Below are positions 24,601-36,600 of a DNA stretch of 64,000 nt, piece after piece; the stretch's first letter is position 1, and each line of letters begins with the position of its first letter. This stretch comes from Akebia trifoliata (lineage: Eukaryota; Streptophyta; Magnoliopsida; Ranunculales; Lardizabalaceae). Made by a program: the position numbers and the translations under genes. The stretch covers positions 24,349,163 through 24,413,162 of the forward strand of contig CM030713.1 in NCBI GenBank assembly GCA_017979445.1. Reading direction: 5' to 3'. Under the pieces are notes generated by a model. The model made no database searches and was not told where the DNA came from. It saw only the letters and a program-made list of their open reading frames with translations.

Positions 24601-27600
24601 GTGTCTTCCAGTGACAGCCCCTTTTTCACTATATTGTGATAATAAGTCAGCTATTAACATAGCGGCAAATCCGGTTTAGCACGATAGAACGAAACATATT
24701 GAAGTTGATCGACATTTCATTAAAGAGAAGATTGTTTCCGGGCAGATTTGTATTCCCTTTGTTCCTACATCGCAACAACTTACTGATATTCTTACTAAAG
24801 GTGTCAACAAAGCCGTCTTTGAAGGTGTCTTGTCCAAGTTAGGCATTGCCGATATCCACGCACCAACATGAGGTGGAGTGTTGAATAACTCTTATTTTAT
24901 TATTTTACAGATTATTTGTCCTTTTTAGTCTTTTCACTTATTAGACCATGTAATCTCCTTTAAAAGCCTAATTAGGGCTTAGTAATAAAGCACTTTTTGA
25001 CTGTTCTCCTATTTTCAACTTTATCAATCCAAAAAAATATTAGTGATGTCATTCAACAAACTTTATTTTTTGCTCCATTACCAGAAAATGATCAAAGAGC
25101 ATGGTCACACATACAGTGCTCATCCCAAGGTGTATCCTACACCATCTAATGTTTCTCACACACGAAATTTCCTAAGACAAAAATTGACCGGATTGTATGT
25201 TCATATCCATCACATTCCTCTAGAGAACGCGACAGATGGACTAGATGGAGTATATAGGTTGAACACCCAATCAACTTAATTTCTCACTCCCTGAGATTCC
25301 AAGGTGGAATTTTCTATGGTGGATGACACTCTTCTACTTGTATATGACTGTATACACCATAGACCACAATGTATCAAGGATAGACCATCTTCTAAGAATT
25401 TGCTGTCTCACATGCACCAACACACTTTTTCATATAAATATTGATTCATTTAATTATTGTTTTCATATAGTATTTATAGTTCATATGATTTTAATGTACA
25501 TCAACTCACCAAAATGCATTCTTATGTCATGACATTGCATAGTTAACATGGATTATAATATTACAACAAAATATATCAACTAATGGAATAAACTGTGACA
25601 TGTACGATCGTTTTTATAGGGTGAACAATGTTGGACACGAACAAACGTGTCCATTTCCTAGTTACATAGGTCAACCATGTGTAGAGTCTTAACTGACATG
25701 AACTTAAATTTCTCTCAATTGGCAAATGGACCAAAAGAAAGTCTATGAACCAAACACCCGATCAACTCAATTTCTCTCATAAGAGATTCCGAGTTGGAAC
25801 TTGTTGATAGTGTATCCCACTCTTCTGCCTGTATCTTATAATATCTACACCAATCAGTTGAGCCTTATGTAACAAGGACCATCCATTTCGTAAGAACTTC
25901 TTGTGTCAGACACATGCCAATGCACCTTTTTTAAAACAAATCTAAATTTATTGAATTATTTTGTTTTCAACAAGTATTTAATTGTTTATATGATTTCATG
26001 TATATCAACTTATTTAAATACATCATTACGATAGTCCTATTTAACATGAATTGTAGTATTTTTAATAAGTATATATCTCACCAAATGGAAAGAAAAAAAA
26101 AAAAAAAAACTGTACAGACATGCTGCCACATCAGCTTTACGGTGTACAGCATGTCTGAAGTTATATATCAGTTGTGTCCTTGTGATATAGGTCAACCATT
26201 TGTACAGTCTTCCCAATAGGAACTAAAATTTTCCCAACTTCTCATTTCTTAGCGACCATAAAAAACATGAAGATGTTAGTACAAGCAACATGACCTTACA
26301 TACATTTAGTAGAACCAAATCTAATACACAAATATGAACGTAGAAATCTATTTTCTTATAATAACTTGATGGATCACATAATTGATATCTGCATTTTGAA
26401 TGTATCAAAAGGACAGACATGGTACAAGGAACTGAAAGTACTCAAAGTGCAAGGAAAACATCAATAGAAGTGTTGGACACCGACACATGCATTATTGTCC
26501 TTGTTATATACTTCAACCATTTGTATGGTCTTCCCCAACTTACCATACCATCAAATACATTTAATAGGATTAAATCTAATTGACAAATAAGGAATTAAAT
26601 GTTAAGTGAATATGTACTAATTCATATGTAATCTAGTTTGTGCCTCTAGTATCTTGAGAGATCGCATAATTGATTTTGCATTTGAAATGTATCAAAAGGA
26701 CAAACATAGCAAAAGGACTTCATAAACAACTAGAGATGCAAGGATGTGAGAGGTACCGGAGTTCTGAGAAGCTGCAAAAGATGCCTTTGACAAGCACTGC
26801 TCCAAGTCAGGTATAGAAATATTACTGCGAGGGACTTTACGCCTAGGATTATATGATTGCACAACAGCCAAAACTACCCACTGAGGAGTATTTCCATCAT
26901 GGTCCTCTGTGAAGAACACGTAAATAAGATGTTAGCACAGATATAGAACATGTAGAAGTTCTGAATGTCAGGATCATTAAGGTAATCAGGAGACCATAGA
27001 TGTGATCCACCAACAACGGTCCATGAGGTCTTGTGTAGAGGGTTGGATGATTCAGGTACTAGTTCATCCTCCAAATACCTAAAATTCCCTCAAAGGAGAA
27101 TCGGTTTATGGAGGTAATGTGCTCAACTACTGTAGATCAGGTGTTGTCTCTTTAGTTCCTTCTACATAAAATATAACCATTGACCATAATGGAAAAATTA
27201 TCACAACATAACTACACGTGAAAGTTCTAATATTTTTTTCACAAGTAAAGACGATAGTTATATTAATAAAAGGGGAAAATTCCTGGGGCAAATATCATAA
27301 AACTTTTTCTTGTGAGAGTAAAGACCTTACTAGTGACAAAAGTACCATGCTATTAAAAAACAACATTCAAATAAGTTACCTACCAAAGGAACTGTTGACA
27401 ATGAGATATCAAACATGAAATAAATCTGAAATTGAATTCCCTTGAATAAAAAACTACTAGTAGGTGGCATCTACAAAAGCACACATATCACAAAAATTAG
27501 GATATAAATAAGATTACAATTTTTTATAATTATTTTAGAATTTTAAATAGATAGTCTAATTTTTTATCATTGTTCATAATTTAATACACTGTAAGGATAT

Positions 27601-30600
27601 TATTGAAATTTGAAATATTAATTAGGTCGATTTTGAATTTGCATCAGACCTTTATCTTATTATAATATTGAAGATTAAAGGGTACTTTTGTAATTTCAAC
27701 AAATTAACTTTGCATCAGACCCTTGCCTCATTATAATTTCAACAAATTAACTAAGGTGGTTATGAGTCGTGCGTTTGAAATTTTATTCGTTTTAACCAAA
27801 AAGATCCTATTATTAATAAGTTTAAATGTATTGTGGGGGCATTTTTGGAGGAACATTTTAGTTTCAACAACCCTCTACTCCACCTCTCATTATAATAGTA
27901 AGGATATTGCCAAAATGGGCTTGGACCCATAGCTCAGTTGGTTTGACAGATTGCAAAATAACTTTGAGGTCATGGGCTCAAGTCTAGCGTACCCATCAAA
28001 AAAAAGTTAAAAAAAAAACAAAAAACACACACAAAAAAAGATAGTGTCAAAATCTATGGCAAGTAATGAAGTTATACAAAATATTTGACTACCATATTGA
28101 ACATGTAGTTTGTAAAGGCTGTTCTAGAGCAATAAACGCAGCCAAGTATCAAGAAGGCATGTTTATTAAAATCAACAAGGATCATAATCAATTCTGCTTC
28201 TGTAAGCATTACACTTGCAACTACAGTGTGAATCCAACATGTCTATGGCTCTACTCAATCCAAACGACATATAAGTAAGAGACGGAGTCTACTTATACCA
28301 GGAAAGATCAGAAGAACAAATTATTTACTATCTAATTATAATAACTGCGTATGTGTGTATAATGTAACCATATTGAACATATAATATGATGATGCCAGTT
28401 ATAGAACATCAAGCAATCCAGAAGAAAGAAAGAAAATAGAAGTGATACAAGAGCTGACCACTGATTTTTATAAGATGGAGATCGCCCAGATGAAGGTCCT
28501 CAAATTCAAAAGCTCGTTGATAAGCATCTGGGATACTCCCCGAAAGTTTGGCCAATGCATCCAACATTCCTCCGTGCCCCCAATTTCCAGAGTTATCAAC
28601 ACAACTGTCAAATTAACTATACAAATTAAAACTACAAAAAGCAACCAACCACTCATAAATAAAAGTCAGTTACTATGTAGGAACAGTAAAAGTGGATTTA
28701 TTAACTTCCATCAGCAATAATTAATAATACCATGGAACTGGGACCAAGATCCCGCCTTCAATTTATCACCAGAAAAAATAAAAAAATATTGAAGGTATCC
28801 ATCAAGTGTCAATTGTGAACAACACAGAAGATCTAAAAATACTTGGATCATAACTAAAATTACTGAGGTCGATATGAGGAAAAAGGTGCAAACAGTAACA
28901 TGACAAGTTGATAACAATCTGAATCAGAAACGGAGCCCTTACATATGCAAAGTGGAGTGTGAATGGAAAAAGGACCAAGACCGGAAGTGCCAAAGCAATA
29001 ATGCAAAAGGAAGCTACCATTAAAAAAAAATGCAAAAGCTAGATCATCAAAAAAATCTCCACTCAAAGACACTATCTTATCACCTCTCTTGGATGATATT
29101 CAGTTCAATGGAAACTTTCACGAGCTTGGCTGAAAAGAACCTTTGTTGAGGAGGTAGCGGCTACCATTAAAAGTCTTGATGGTTATAAGGACCTGAATCC
29201 AAATGGTTTTTCCATTTCTCTTTAAGGCTGGCTAGAACATCAGTCGTCCAGATTTTTTTGGATAGACCAAGAATTTTAGTAACAAAAAGGAAAACGAAGG
29301 AGGACGAGAGGCTTACCAATAAACAAGAACAAACAAAAACAACCTCAAGAATTACAAAGTCTTTCCCATCTAAATAGGAAACCCTCAAAGATAACACAAC
29401 TAAAATCCGAAAACAATTTTGACCAATAAAATAGGAAACCCACTATGATAATAACAATCTCTTCATCGAATGATAAAGAAGGTTCGAGAAAGTTGCATAT
29501 GGTGAGTAGGGGGAATATGTGCAGACCAAAGAACCAAAGGGCTTTAGGGCTGACGAGATTTAGGTGGATGAACACAGTGCTTCTTGGGAAGTAGTTGTGG
29601 AGGTTCGGCAAGGAAAGGAATGGCTATGGATGGAACTTGTAGCTAGTAAATTTGGGGTGAAAGAACTTGAGTGGGAGAGCGGAGAAGCAAAGGATCCGTT
29701 TGAGTGTGGTCTATGGAGAGGTATTCTTAAAGAATTGACAAGTTTTCTGAAAAAAGCTAATTACAAGTTCGGTGGTGGTCTGAGGGTTCGGTTTTGGGAG
29801 GAACTTTGGTGGGAAGACACTACTTTGGCGGAAAAAATCACTTCTCTTTATGGTCTTTCCTTAAAAAAAAGGGGGTCGTTTTAGCTTCCTTCATAAATGG
29901 AAATGGGAGATACCTTGCGTGGGATTTTGGCTTTAAAAGAGGTTTCAATGATTGGGAAGGAGAAGAGCTTGGAGAGTTGTTGAGCTACTTAGAGGGCGTC
30001 TCCTTTGTACTCGATGCTGAAGATACAAGGTTTTGGTTAGGTAGCAAGAACGGAAACTTTATTGTTAGCTCGTTTTATCACTCTTTAATTGTTCCTAACC
30101 GAACCATCTTCCCCGCTAAAGATATTCGGGGTCCGAAAGTGCCAACGAAAATTTCTTCTTTTGTTTGGTTAGCGGTATTGGAAAGGCTCCACACCGTAGA
30201 TCAACTTCGGAGAGGGTTCTTCCAAATTTTTGTTGTTTATGCAAACAGGACGGGGGGCAACAATCACGTGTTATTGCATTGCATTGTCGCTAAAACAGAT
30301 CTGGGAGTATTTTATAGGGTCGTTCGACTTGGAGGGGTGCTTCCCAAGTAACCTCAAATCTCTGTTTGAGTCGTGGACGTATTGGGGCATCTCTTTTGGA
30401 GAAGCGAAGAGGATCTTATGGAGCTTAACTCCTTTTGCTATTTGTTGGGGCTTATGGAAGGAACAGAATAGTTGCATCTTCGAAGATAAAGAACTAGACT
30501 TCCAAGATTTAATTTTCTCCATTCTTTCTAGCATTTTCTTTTGGGGAAAAATATTCAAGGTTTTTAGAGGGATCTTTTTCGAAGATTTGTTAGTTAGATG

Positions 30601-33600
30601 GGGTCACTTTTGTAGCCTTACCCAGGATTAGTTTTCTTTTCTTTGCTGTTTTTAGGTGTTCCTACTCAAACACCTTGTAAATTCTTTCTTCTTTTTTTAT
30701 AAATCTTTCGCCTATAAGCCTTCCCATCAAAAGATTTTATTAGAGAGAGAAAAGAATGTAGTGAGTGTTCGAGAATGAACACCACGAAAGAAAGAAGAAA
30801 AAAAAAGCAGCAAAGACTATACAACAACTAGATTACAAACTCGATCCCATCTAACAACAAAATCTTCAAAAAAGGTCCCCTTGAAGACGTTGAACAACTT
30901 CCCCTAGAAGAAAATAAACGATAAAATGTAGAGAATTAGATCTTGCAAGTCCAATTCTTTATCTTCAAAGATGCATCTATTGCATTTCTTCCAAAGACCT
31001 CAACAAATGGCAAATGAGATCCCCCAGTACAACCAAGATTCGAAAAGCGAGTGGATAGAAGGTCCCCATCAAAGGATTTCAAATTTCTGTCTTTCCAAAT
31101 CCCCAACATACCACAAAAGGGATGGCTCTAAGAACGAAAGACATTCTTCCCTAGGAAATTTCAAGATAACAAATGGATTTTGTTGTAGGTATACATATCT
31201 TTACCGGTGATTTGATAGCTGATTAACGCAAAGATTCTAGAGACAGGTTAGGTAGCCTTGGCATTATCTACAAAATCAATTTGGAGAAAGCTTATGATCA
31301 CTTGAAATGGTGATTTTTAGAATATATTTTGGGAAGGAAGTGTTTTGGTAGGAAAGGGAGAGAGTGGATCTTTAAGTGCATTTTGACGACATCTTCCTCT
31401 ATTCTTATTAACGAATGCCTCAAGTTACTTCAGGAGCACGAGAGGTTTAAGAAAAGGATCTCTTATCCCCTTGATCGTTTGATGTTGATGTAGGACGATG
31501 CAACTCTGTTGCCTCTTAATCTACCGCAAAATTGGTCTTTAATCCTTAAGAAGAATATAAAAAGGACAGTAAATAGGGTCAACATGAGAGGCTTTAGGTT
31601 AATAATGATGGTTTTGGAATCTCACATCTTTAATTTACTTCTTATATGGAAGCCTTCCTACATGCAAACTTCTAAAAGGTCTTCTATATTTCTTTGAGGA
31701 GGTTCCTGGTCTGAATATCAATCTTGCGAAAAACAAACTGTTTGGAGTGGAGACAGGTTCCCAAGTTAGAATCCCAAGCAAATGTTTTGGGGCAAGACAT
31801 TGGCTATTTTCCATTGGTTTAGTATCCTTCTTATCTAATTTGAGATTTGATTATTGAGATAATGAATAAAAGATTGGCTACATTTTGATGCTGATCAAGA
31901 GTACATTCTCAAGTATTATAGCACATGTTTCATCTTTGTTATCAATTTCTACCTGTGGTTAAAAAGGTAAAAAAGGTCGAGTAGAGATTTTTCTCAAAGG
32001 ATCGGGACAACATTCATAAGTTTCATATGATTTGTCACAAAAATGTATGCATTCCAAAAGGTAAAAGTGCCCTTGGAAAAAGGGTATTATATGTGATGAA
32101 CCGAATACATTCCATTCAAATTATATAAGCAAGAGTGAGAGAAGAGAGAGAGAGAGAGAGGTTACCTAAATATTACAGTAGGCTCTGACGGGCAAACTTT
32201 TGAAGGATGCGTACAATCTCCATAAACATATTGAACAGAACCGGAATCTAACATATCGTGATCCTCCATATTGCAAATAGGGTCTTTCACAGCCAATGAT
32301 TTGTAATTAAGAGCTTCCCACTTAGACAACTTCTTTTCCTCAGCCTTCCTCCTCGCAGCTTCAAGTTTTAGATGCTTCTCTTCAGGTAAGTTTCTTCTTG
32401 TTCCTAGCTCCACAGAGCTGTCCTTTGATTGTGATGCCTCCATGAACTTTTCAACCCATGAGAGATATGAAGCCTCATCAAGTCCAGGGAAAAAACTCAT
32501 AGAAGCAGAGCTTTGTTTCATGGAAATGTCACCATCCTTCAACAGATCCGTTGGATTAACCTAAACTTCTTACCATCCTTGTCGGTTGGTTCACAGCGCA
32601 ATTCAATCACCTTTTCAGCCATAGCATTCAATTCCACCATATTTTCTTCACTGGAATTTTCAGTATTGATAGATGTAGGATCAAACATGCGCAACCCAAA
32701 AATGACAGATCGCAAATCACCAGCATCGGCTCCCATTTCATTCCCTTCTTGGTCAACATAATCTTCCCCGACCACATTATGGCTGAGCTTCAATTTTCTC
32801 TCTGCTCTTCGCATAATTACCTATATAGATGTCGCCAAAGCCCAAAATAAATACAACTTTCAATTCAACAGTTTTGATTTTCCCCATTGTGTACCAGGAT
32901 TTACGTCTCACCTCTTCCACGGTGTGTCCTGTTACTAGGTTTATAGCTAATACGTGGTTCATCTGACCAATGCGGTGCGCACGCTGCAGAGCCTGCTTGT
33001 CCACTTGAGGATTCCAATCTTGCTCATAAAAAATAACCTACAAGGTGCTATTAAAATTTGTAAAGAGTGACAAGATGCATAAGAACCTTGTGCAAAACAA
33101 AAGAGATATAAACAATTGAGATTTTGTGTTAAGAGCCTAGTTGGAAAGAAAAAAATTAACAAAAAGATGCTTAAATTAATCTACGACCCTTGTGATAACA
33201 ACTTAAACATAATCAATCTCAAGAGGGAGTTCTTTGTAAGGAGCCTAGTGATCATTGTTCGGCTTCCGTTTTTTACTTTTTTTGGTTGTTTTGTTCCTGT
33301 CTTTTTCTTTCATTTGGTAGGTCTGCTCAATCTTTCTCTTGCTGAGTGTTGTGTAATCCGCCTCCGCTCCCGGGTGTCACGTGCTCACATATTGTGCCCC
33401 AGTTCGACCCATGACCCTCTTATATTCATAGTTACGCCTTCCATGGTTTAAAATGTCATTTCGATTTTTTAGAAAACTAAAACATTCCCGAAACAATCAA
33501 AACATTACATTGACTTTTTAAAAAATTCTTTCATACTCGACCGTGGTCAAGGGGCATATCATAAGTTTCAAAGCACGAGACTTCTCAAATATTTACAGAA

Positions 33601-36600
33601 ATATAAGGTCTTTTATCTAAATAACCTGAGTCTTCCAAAAAAGACTAAAGTAAAGGGCATTTCATCGATGAAAACATAGTTGCTGCTTGTATAGCCTACG
33701 TTAATTTCAGGAAAAAAAAAGGGGGGAAAAACCCCTGAAGAAGACGAAGAAGAAGATGGCTGGGGATTTTTACCACGTATTCGATGATGTAAGTGTGACT
33801 CCGGCAAATCGGTGACCTCACCCAGGTCTCTCTCTCTCTCTACCCCCCTTTCCTTCTTCTCCTCTGTTTTTTCAAAAAAACTACCGAAACATTGCGTATT
33901 TTCGGTTTCACTTAAGTGTCATCTCTCGATTTCGAAAAACCGAAATGTTTCATATGAAACATACCGAGATTTTAAACCATGACGCCTTCCCCATCAGATC
34001 GGTCTTTTTGGGTAAATGGTTTGTCAACATGGTATCAAAGCACTAGGTTCGTTTAGGTCACAGGTTTGAGTCTTCTCGAAGGAATTTTCCACCCTTATGG
34101 GTGAGGAGGAGTGTTGAGTGTTGTATTATCCGCCTCCGCTCCCAAGTGTCATATGCTCACGTATTGTGCCCCAGTTCAACCCGTGACCCTCTTATATTCA
34201 TAGTAACACCTTCCCCATCAGATCAATCTTTTGAGGTAAATGGTCGCCAACATGTTTCTCTTTCTAATAAAGTATATATATAATCTAAACCAGAACTGTC
34301 CACACATAGTTATCCCATACCTGGACTTAACCCCTTTGAAAATTAAATCTAAATTACCAATCAAACAGGATTTAACTAGCCCCATTGACACTTTCTCTCT
34401 TGCACTCTGTGTTCTCTGTATCTACGGAAGTTCTAGATTGCCATACTACAATCATGCACCCCACACACCCCACCCCTTCACCCAAAAGGCTATCCTTGAA
34501 GTTCCACAATATCTTCAAAGATCCCACCCAATGTATGACAACCAAAGATCGTAGTTCTGCTCCCATTCTCTAATTCAAGAAAATGTCAACCGATCATGCC
34601 ACAGTAGCTATCCTCGAGAATGTGGCCCAGACAATATTATTTAGCCTCTAAGGTGTCATTCTTCACTCACCTCAGAGCCAATGTTCTTCACTCCAATCAC
34701 TTAATGTAACCGAAGCTTGGATTCTTGTCAATTAAGTTAGTCAGCAATCACTATACTTAAGTGATCTTCTTTCCATAAAATGGTAGTAGTTTTTTTTCTC
34801 TCACAATCCATTTCTTATGTTTGTTTTCTATTTCAGGTCCAATTATGCATATCTAGAAATCCCAAAACATAGACGTAACAACCTATTGCAGCACATGAAT
34901 TATGAATTATGAACAAAGCAACCTTTCTGACAATTTGCTACAGACACATACCAACACATATGAACAAAAAACAAATTAAACTAAATTATGGCTTCCATAA
35001 TAGGTATAAATATCTTGGAAACAATCTGTCAAGAATTTTCCAATAACTCACAGTATCAGCAGCAACAAGATTCAGGCCAACTCCTCCTGCTCTAGTCGAT
35101 ATCATAAAGACAAATGCACCATCTCGATCAGTAGAGGAATTCAAAACACCCTTAACCGGTTGATCACTGAAGCTTCTTATAGCGGCAAAGCGCTCCTCGG
35201 CACGAATAGAACCATCAAGCCGTTCATATGTATATTTCCGCAACTCCAAGAAATCCTTGATATTACATAAAATGCAAAAAAGAAAAAAAATACAGATATA
35301 GGTACACAAATCCTAATTGTAATAGAGCTTAATTATACGTTCACAACTCATTGTTTCTGACAACAAACCTGAAGAATATCAAGTGTATGAGTCATCTGAG
35401 CGAATAGTAGAACTCGGTGTCCAGCAGCATGTAGCTTCTGAAGAAGTTGGTCCAAAATAATAAGTTTACCGCTAGCCTGACCAATATGATGTGCAAAAAA
35501 AGAAGGAATTACATATGTTTGGCATGAAATATGATATGAGGAACAAACAGAAAATCTAGAAATTCAATGTTGTCAATATTATGCAGCACGGCAGATAATT
35601 CGCCATTCAGAAGGGCAAGAGTAACTACATGAACGTTGTCTTTTCTCTTCTTTTCTTCTCTTTTTTGCTTTCCTTTCTAATTACTTACTTTTTTTTCACC
35701 CTTTTTTTTCTCAAAGGGGAGGGAGGTTGCTTTGGCAGGTGTTCGGAGAACCTTGTTCAATTATGTTAAAAAATATATATATGTCATGATTACCTGAACC
35801 AGGTGTTCACCCTCTTCATATGGTTCAGGCTCAATACCAGGGAAGAGATAAGGATGACTACAAGCTTTTCTAAGTTGTATCACCTGAAATGAAGGGGCAT
35901 AGTTAGCAGGTAACAGCTACAAGGAAAAAAAATGAGTTAAAATATAATTCTTTCAAAGTCTAATTAAATTAATATACATTAAATAAAAAGCAGAATTAGA
36001 CAGATGATCATGGTGGAAAGTAGCTTATGCTCTACAATTGAAAACAACATCCCAAACACTTTTTACTCTTTCAACAACCTTCAAAACTAGAATGTTAAGT
36101 AGTCCTAGAATTATGTGAAGGTGGATGCTCCATAGGGCATGTTAAGACCTTTGGATCAAACATGTCATCAAATTGCTGAGGGACTTGGATGAACCTCCCA
36201 TCCCAAAAAGAAGCCTTTTGTAGACAAAAGAAAAACACTCAAATTTCAGTGGTCACCCATTAAAGTGGCACCAACTGTAGTGTAACCAAACCATATTAAT
36301 TGAAAAAAATTAACAACAGCCCCTAAAGTTTTCAGTTCCACAGCATATACAAGAAAAAGATGACGGACAAAGATGTTCAAGATGATAAGTTAAGACATCA
36401 GTATTACAATATTCTGTAAGGACTGGTGGTTAGAAGTTCTGGAAGAGAATGCAAGAAGTTTAGGAAGCTCCCTTCTCAGTATTGATACGTAGACCTTCTT
36501 TTGCAGGGTTACCAGCGGTGCCATCCTATCAAGATAAATTTTGCAAGGATTATTCCATGCAAACAAGCCAAAGAAGATTTCCAAAACTCGACCACAGGAG

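Larger units (their letters stand above)
15179..25020 (+). mobile_element. Ty1-copia retrotransposon A, host of a nested element
   Basis: The two LTRs are each 142 bp (15179-15320, 24879-25020). TSDs TTATC at 15174-15178 and 25021-25025 are exact. The primer site TGGTATCAGAGCC follows the 5' LTR directly, matching initiator tRNA-Met. An A/G-rich tract (AGGTGGAG) precedes the 3' LTR. Gag, protease, integrase, reverse transcriptase and RNase H follow in Copia order. The LTRs differ at three sites, all transitions. A 4409-bp Copia (B) plus its TSD interrupts the reverse transcriptase. Several stops and frameshifts make A inactive. It lies in CHR10 intron 15, antisense to the gene. Confidence 0.95.

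Noticed and set aside
27922..27997. A functional tRNA gene
   Set aside because: The stems do not pair well, the B box is degenerate and an A-rich tail with flanking repeats follows, so a SINE is the better explanation.
32554..32566. A 13-nt GT...AG segment (GTAAGAAGTTTAG) in exon 13 as an intron
   Set aside because: It is far below any functional intron length. Removing it gives GAT GGT TAA, an immediate stop, so it does not repair the frame.
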